The position numbers were made by a program, and so were the translations under genes. A DNA stretch of 64,000 bases from Mucor racemosus (lineage: Eukaryota > Mucoromycota > Mucoromycetes > Mucorales > Mucoraceae): NCBI GenBank assembly GCA_027405735.1, contig JAPEHQ010000011.1:310001-374000 (forward strand). The letters run 5' to 3'. Under the pieces are notes generated by a model, which saw only the letters and a program-made list of their open reading frames with translations, was not told the DNA's origin and did no database searches. Shown here piece by piece: positions 60,236 to 64,000 of the stretch (the stretch's first letter is position 1; every line of letters starts with the position of its first letter).

Positions 60236-62565
60236 CTAAGCACCATCAGGTTTTGTTAAGTAAGTGGTAGTATGTTCTTCATGACGAGAAATATCTGGAG
60301 GGTATGATTGCCTTGTACCATCATTCAATGGAGATCCAGTAGTGCTAAGGTTTACTAAAGGTGGTGAAACAGCTGTTACACTTGTGGCAGCTTGGGATGC
60401 TACTTCAAATTGGGAATTGTTATAGTCTACAACGGGCGATTTCTCTCCATGGCCAAATTCATTTGCAGAAGAATAAAGATTGCTGTTTTCGAGAACAATG
60501 TTACTATTGTTATTAACAGTACCATTATATGGTATCATATTTCTGTTATTGCTGTTCAAAGGAAGATTTGTTTCTACAAAACCGCCCTCAATGGCATCCC
60601 AATCAACTGATAGGCGCTCTTCGTGGTCATTAGCATCTTGTGCAGCTTGTTCCTGTTTGATGTTGTTATTAGATTTTTTACGTCTATATAATAAGAAGGC
60701 AGCAATGCCAATAACCAAAACACCCTGATTTGAAAAAAAAAGGGTTAAATTAATTTATCAATATAAATAAACAATATTCAACTTACTCCAATTGCTCCTC
60801 CCACAGCTCCACCTATTGTCGCCGAGTTGTTTGTTTCCTTGATTTCATCTGTTACTGTTCCATTGCTTGGAGAATCTGGAACTACAGCTGTCTCTTGAGT
60901 GAGATCAATAAATGATAATGCAGCTGGATCAGTAACATTTAATGCAATTAATGGTACATTTTGAGGTCCTAAAGTATTATCATAATATCCAAACAATATA
61001 TACAAGCGATTTGTAATTGCATCAAGCACAGCTAAAAGTCAATGAGATGTCAATAATCAATTTTTTTTGGGGTTAGTACTAAAAATAGTGTATTCACCTG
61101 AGTGCGATGTTCGAGCTCCTGAAACTCCATTAGCATTAGGCAATTTTAAATTGGCAAACTGTGGAACCCAAGTGAAGGTTTGGAGGTTTGCGACGTAGCA
61201 AAAATCATTCATAGCTATAAAACAATTGAGCGTCTATGTTTCGGCAATCTTTAGTTGTGTACATCTACCTTTTATAATGTCTCCAGATGCACCACCATAC
61301 ATAAGAACATCCTCATTTGATGGTACTATATTAATATAATATTAAAAATTATGATAGTTCAAGATTTTCATTTGTGTACATTACAAAGTGTTGCTGTGTG
61401 ACCCATTCTACCTAAAGGAGCAGAAGCACCTGTAAAAGCTTGTGTTCCCCAAAACATTGTGGACGTATTAAATGTTGTAACTTGACTAAACGATGCAGTT
61501 GTTAAGTTGTAATCAACAAGGTTACGAATATAACCACCAAAATAGAAAATAGTAGTAGTGCGAGGATGAAATACAGCAGCATGGCCTGATCCAATCAAGC
61601 CTTTTTGGAAACTACCTAAAGGACCTAATTTACTCCAAGACTATATGTAATTTGTCAACAGCTAGATATCATGTACATTCAACTCACGCCTTACATCATA
61701 ACCACTGATTGTTTCACTGTAAGTAATCATGTCATAATAGCCAATTGCAGAATTATTGAAACTACCATCATCGATAAAGAAATTTGTAAAAGTTTCATTT
61801 GTAAAAGAGTCTGTGTACTGGGTAATACTTTTATCGCTGAAGCTATTGTTTTTATATTTAAATATGCATTAGTAAAGAAACAACGTTATATAATAGCATA
61901 TTTACGTTTCTTCACCACCGTAAAGATAGTATTTTCCATTAACATCTACAGCACTACCTTGGTAACTATTGTAATATATTAATTAAGTTTGTACCTCTAT
62001 ATACAAAATACTGTCTCATTTTACATCTGTCTTGTGCCACCAAATCCAGCATCTGTATAATCTGTAGCGGGGGTTGTCCATGAGTTATCAGCAGCCCCAT
62101 AAATGATGGTCTGACTTGTTAATTTATATGAAGATAAACCACCATTGATGAATAAACTACTTCCATCAAAAGATGTAGCATAAAAAGCTCTTTCTCTTGA
62201 TTCTAAAGCAATATTGTTATTTGCTGCAGTCAATGTGATATTTTCCCATGTATTAGTAGATGTCGCATTGAAATTCATAATGTCTAATCGCATCAATGTC
62301 GAATCCCATTCATAGTCTTGTTGATTTATTTTAATGACACCACCATAACAGTATATCTTTCTCTCGCCATTCGCTGATAGTAATCCGCAACCTGGATAAA
62401 AAACCATTATTAATCATTATGACAAAAGAAAATGCATCGTAAATCGTATTTACTAGGATATCTTCGAAAACTTGGGTTAGGCACAAAGCTTTGTGCAGAT
62501 ATGATTGAGGATAAGAATGAAACTATCACCCACAACGATAAAGAAAGCTGGCCTTCCTTCATCAT
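60236..62565 (-). CDS. Kelch-repeat type I membrane protein, 616 aa, nine exons
   Basis: Exons: 62565-62454, 62391-62025, 61965-61906, 61842-61695, 61640-61385, 61325-61269, 61214-61098, 61031-60787 and 60724-60236; all introns are GT-AG and the frame closes (1851 nt). The N-terminus has a signal peptide (LWVIVSFLSSIISAQ, cleavage likely near residue 24). The ectodomain has six kelch-type Gly-Gly or similar blades (YCYGGV, FINGGL, YLYGGE, YFGGY, MYGGA, ILFGYY), predicting a beta-propeller. N-glycosylation sequons are frequent. One transmembrane helix (about 440-468, GGAVGGAIGGVLVIGIAAFLLY) is followed by a basic RRKK stop-transfer and a disordered tail of about 145 residues. It is probably a cell-surface recognition or scaffold protein; ligand unknown. 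The first of two adjacent ATGs was chosen. Confidence 0.88.
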
Positions 62566-63287
62566 AATATTACTAAACCACAATGACGAGTAAAAGAAAT
62601 GTAACAATAAACAAAAGTGCCTATTTATATGGAATATTCCGTTCCTCTCTATCTTTTTTTCTCTCTTACTGCTAGTGTAACTCTTGTTTGGAGACATTAC
62701 AAAAGCCACGTCTTGACAAATCAAGATACGAACTTGATATGACACAATGTACATCGGGTTGTATATAACATACTGAAGGGAAGAAAGCTCTATATAACTT
62801 TTATTGATTTTATATCATCTCGCCAAGTAGAGACAACAGTAATAATACAATACTGATTTTGTATTCTGGCATCTGATTTCAATATCATTATTTTATACCA
62901 TTTATTTTATTGGAGTCTTGGGAATTGTGTAATGGCGAAGCCCATTTTATGAGTTACACAGCTGTGTACTATACAAAACTTAAAAAAACTTTCAACTAAT
63001 GAACATGTGCTACAACTTCTTTTTATGGTATTTAAAACACCTTAAATAAAGTGATACTGATTTGCCCTGATCTACTACTGTTCCTTGGTAATTTAAACAT
63101 TTCAAACAATTTGAAAATATGCGTCTAGTAAATAAGAAGTTCTGTTTAGGAATAGACAAATGCCCAAAAAAAAAAACCAAATGAGTATAATCACTAGATC
63201 TATATATACTATGTGCGTTGACTAGATGGGCATGAAAACATGATGTAAATTTATTATATATATTCAAAACATTTGACTTTATTACAA
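62566..63287. other. Intergenic: upstream of the kelch gene
   Basis: Presumed promoter region. A pyrimidine/purine-biased stretch lies at 62630-62690 and AT-rich DNA beyond. No specific site assigned. Confidence 0.4.
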
Positions 63288-64000
63288 TTATAGCCTTTGC
63301 AAGGTCAATCGCTCAGGGAGACTTGCTATATGATACCTACCATTCTTGCGATAAGAAGCATACAAGCCTGCCTTCATCTTGATTTTATTCATTGATAAAT
63401 AATTGCATGAATGTATATCTATTTGAAGAGGATACTGATGCCATTTCATAACAAAACCTGTGCTACTACTGTGAAGAAACCATCGCGAAAGTAGTGCTAC
63501 ATCCTCGCGAGAAGCGGGTTTGTCCTTGATAATTGCAAATCGTGATTTAGACACATATAATAATTCTATATATAATGGTTCAAAAGTTAAGTTTTTCGTA
63601 ATTATTTTCTATACATGCATACAATATTACGAATAGGGAATTCGAGATTTTCCATTTCAACAGCTTGATTTGTGGAAAAATAGATATTTTCTCTTATTCT
63701 ACACGGAGAAAACTTGTTTCTCTCATCCAAAGACAATGGAATTCTCCATACTTGATTATTACCAATGGATACAGGAAGAGCTTCTTCATAATATTCACCT
63801 TTATCTTTGTAAATTTTCAATTTTACGTTGATTCCTGAAGTAATATCCAAATAGTAATCTTTACTGAAAACTTGTCTGTACTTTTCAAGTTTCAGTGGTC
63901 TGTAGTCCAAAAGATAGTCTTGATATATGATAGTTTTAGTCATGATCAGACATGTCCTTAATTGCTTGATGTAAAGAAGAGACGCTATATCTTCTTTCAA
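63288..64000 (-). pseudogene. Unrecognised coding segment, partial at the window edge, probable frameshift
   Basis: A minus-strand frame is open from 64000 to a TAA at 63602, with a first internal ATG at 63943; it may start outside the window. A second frame, shifted by one base, runs from about 63610 (through FEPLYIELLYVSKSRF) to a stop at 63288. No GT-AG intron joining them in frame was found, so a one-base lesion near 63610 (in AGAAAATAATT) is the simplest reading. The sequence is mixed charged and aromatic, with no signal peptide or membrane segment and no domain that I recognise. Confidence 0.4.

Overview
The window looks like part of a nuclear chromosome of a filamentous fungus, most likely Mucoromycota (Mucorales-like). 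The reasons are strongly AT-rich intergenic DNA, many 50-80 nt introns, fungal gene families (an Akr1-type palmitoyltransferase, an APC amino-acid/GABA-type permease, a homeobox regulator, a kelch membrane protein) and a heavy load of eukaryotic transposons, including a Fanzor nuclease gene. The taxonomic call is inference; no rRNA or other marker gene is present.

Layout. 1-0.7 kb: 5' part of an ankyrin-repeat palmitoyltransferase gene (minus strand). 2.1-2.5 kb: a tRNA-derived SINE with a 16-bp target duplication. 6.1-7.1 kb: PH-domain protein. 8.7-10.9 kb: homeobox transcription factor. 12.1-13.0 kb: 0.9-kb element with long imperfect inverted repeats. 14.08-18.41 kb: a Tc1/mariner-style element (TA target site, CAGTATTTC termini) carrying a broken Fanzor gene and inserted into a relic permease gene, whose two halves are still readable on either side. 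19.76-30.41 kb: a nearly perfect head-to-tail array of a 1592/1593-bp unit (about 6.7 copies). 33.9-35.7 kb: intact permease gene with a probable AT-AC intron. 36.7-38.9 kb: decayed multi-C2H2 zinc-finger gene. 42.5-54.4 kb: a nest of transposons in which two matching 2545-bp piggyBac-type elements lie in opposite orientation; the second sits between ORF1 and ORF2 of a LINE, and the LINE sits inside a 0.9-kb dispersed repeat. 57.4-58.6 kb: a second copy of that repeat, lacking the LINE but carrying a 275-bp MITE. Each copy is therefore the empty site of the other's insertion. 60.2-62.6 kb: kelch-repeat type I membrane protein with nine exons. 63.3-64.0 kb: an unrecognised minus-strand coding segment running off the edge.

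Host genes (palmitoyltransferase, PH, homeobox, permease, kelch) are separate, monocistronic and intron-containing, and show no operon-like relation. The middle 50 kb is mostly repeats layered over time: old decayed AT-rich repeats, then a LINE and the Fanzor element (both now broken), then very recent piggyBac copies and the tandem array. The most notable system is the Fanzor-bearing element. Its RuvC-like D/E/D residues, Zn finger and N-terminal zinc knuckles remain visible, its ends can be placed to the base, and its insertion site is supported by protein-level homology to the intact permease 20 kb away.
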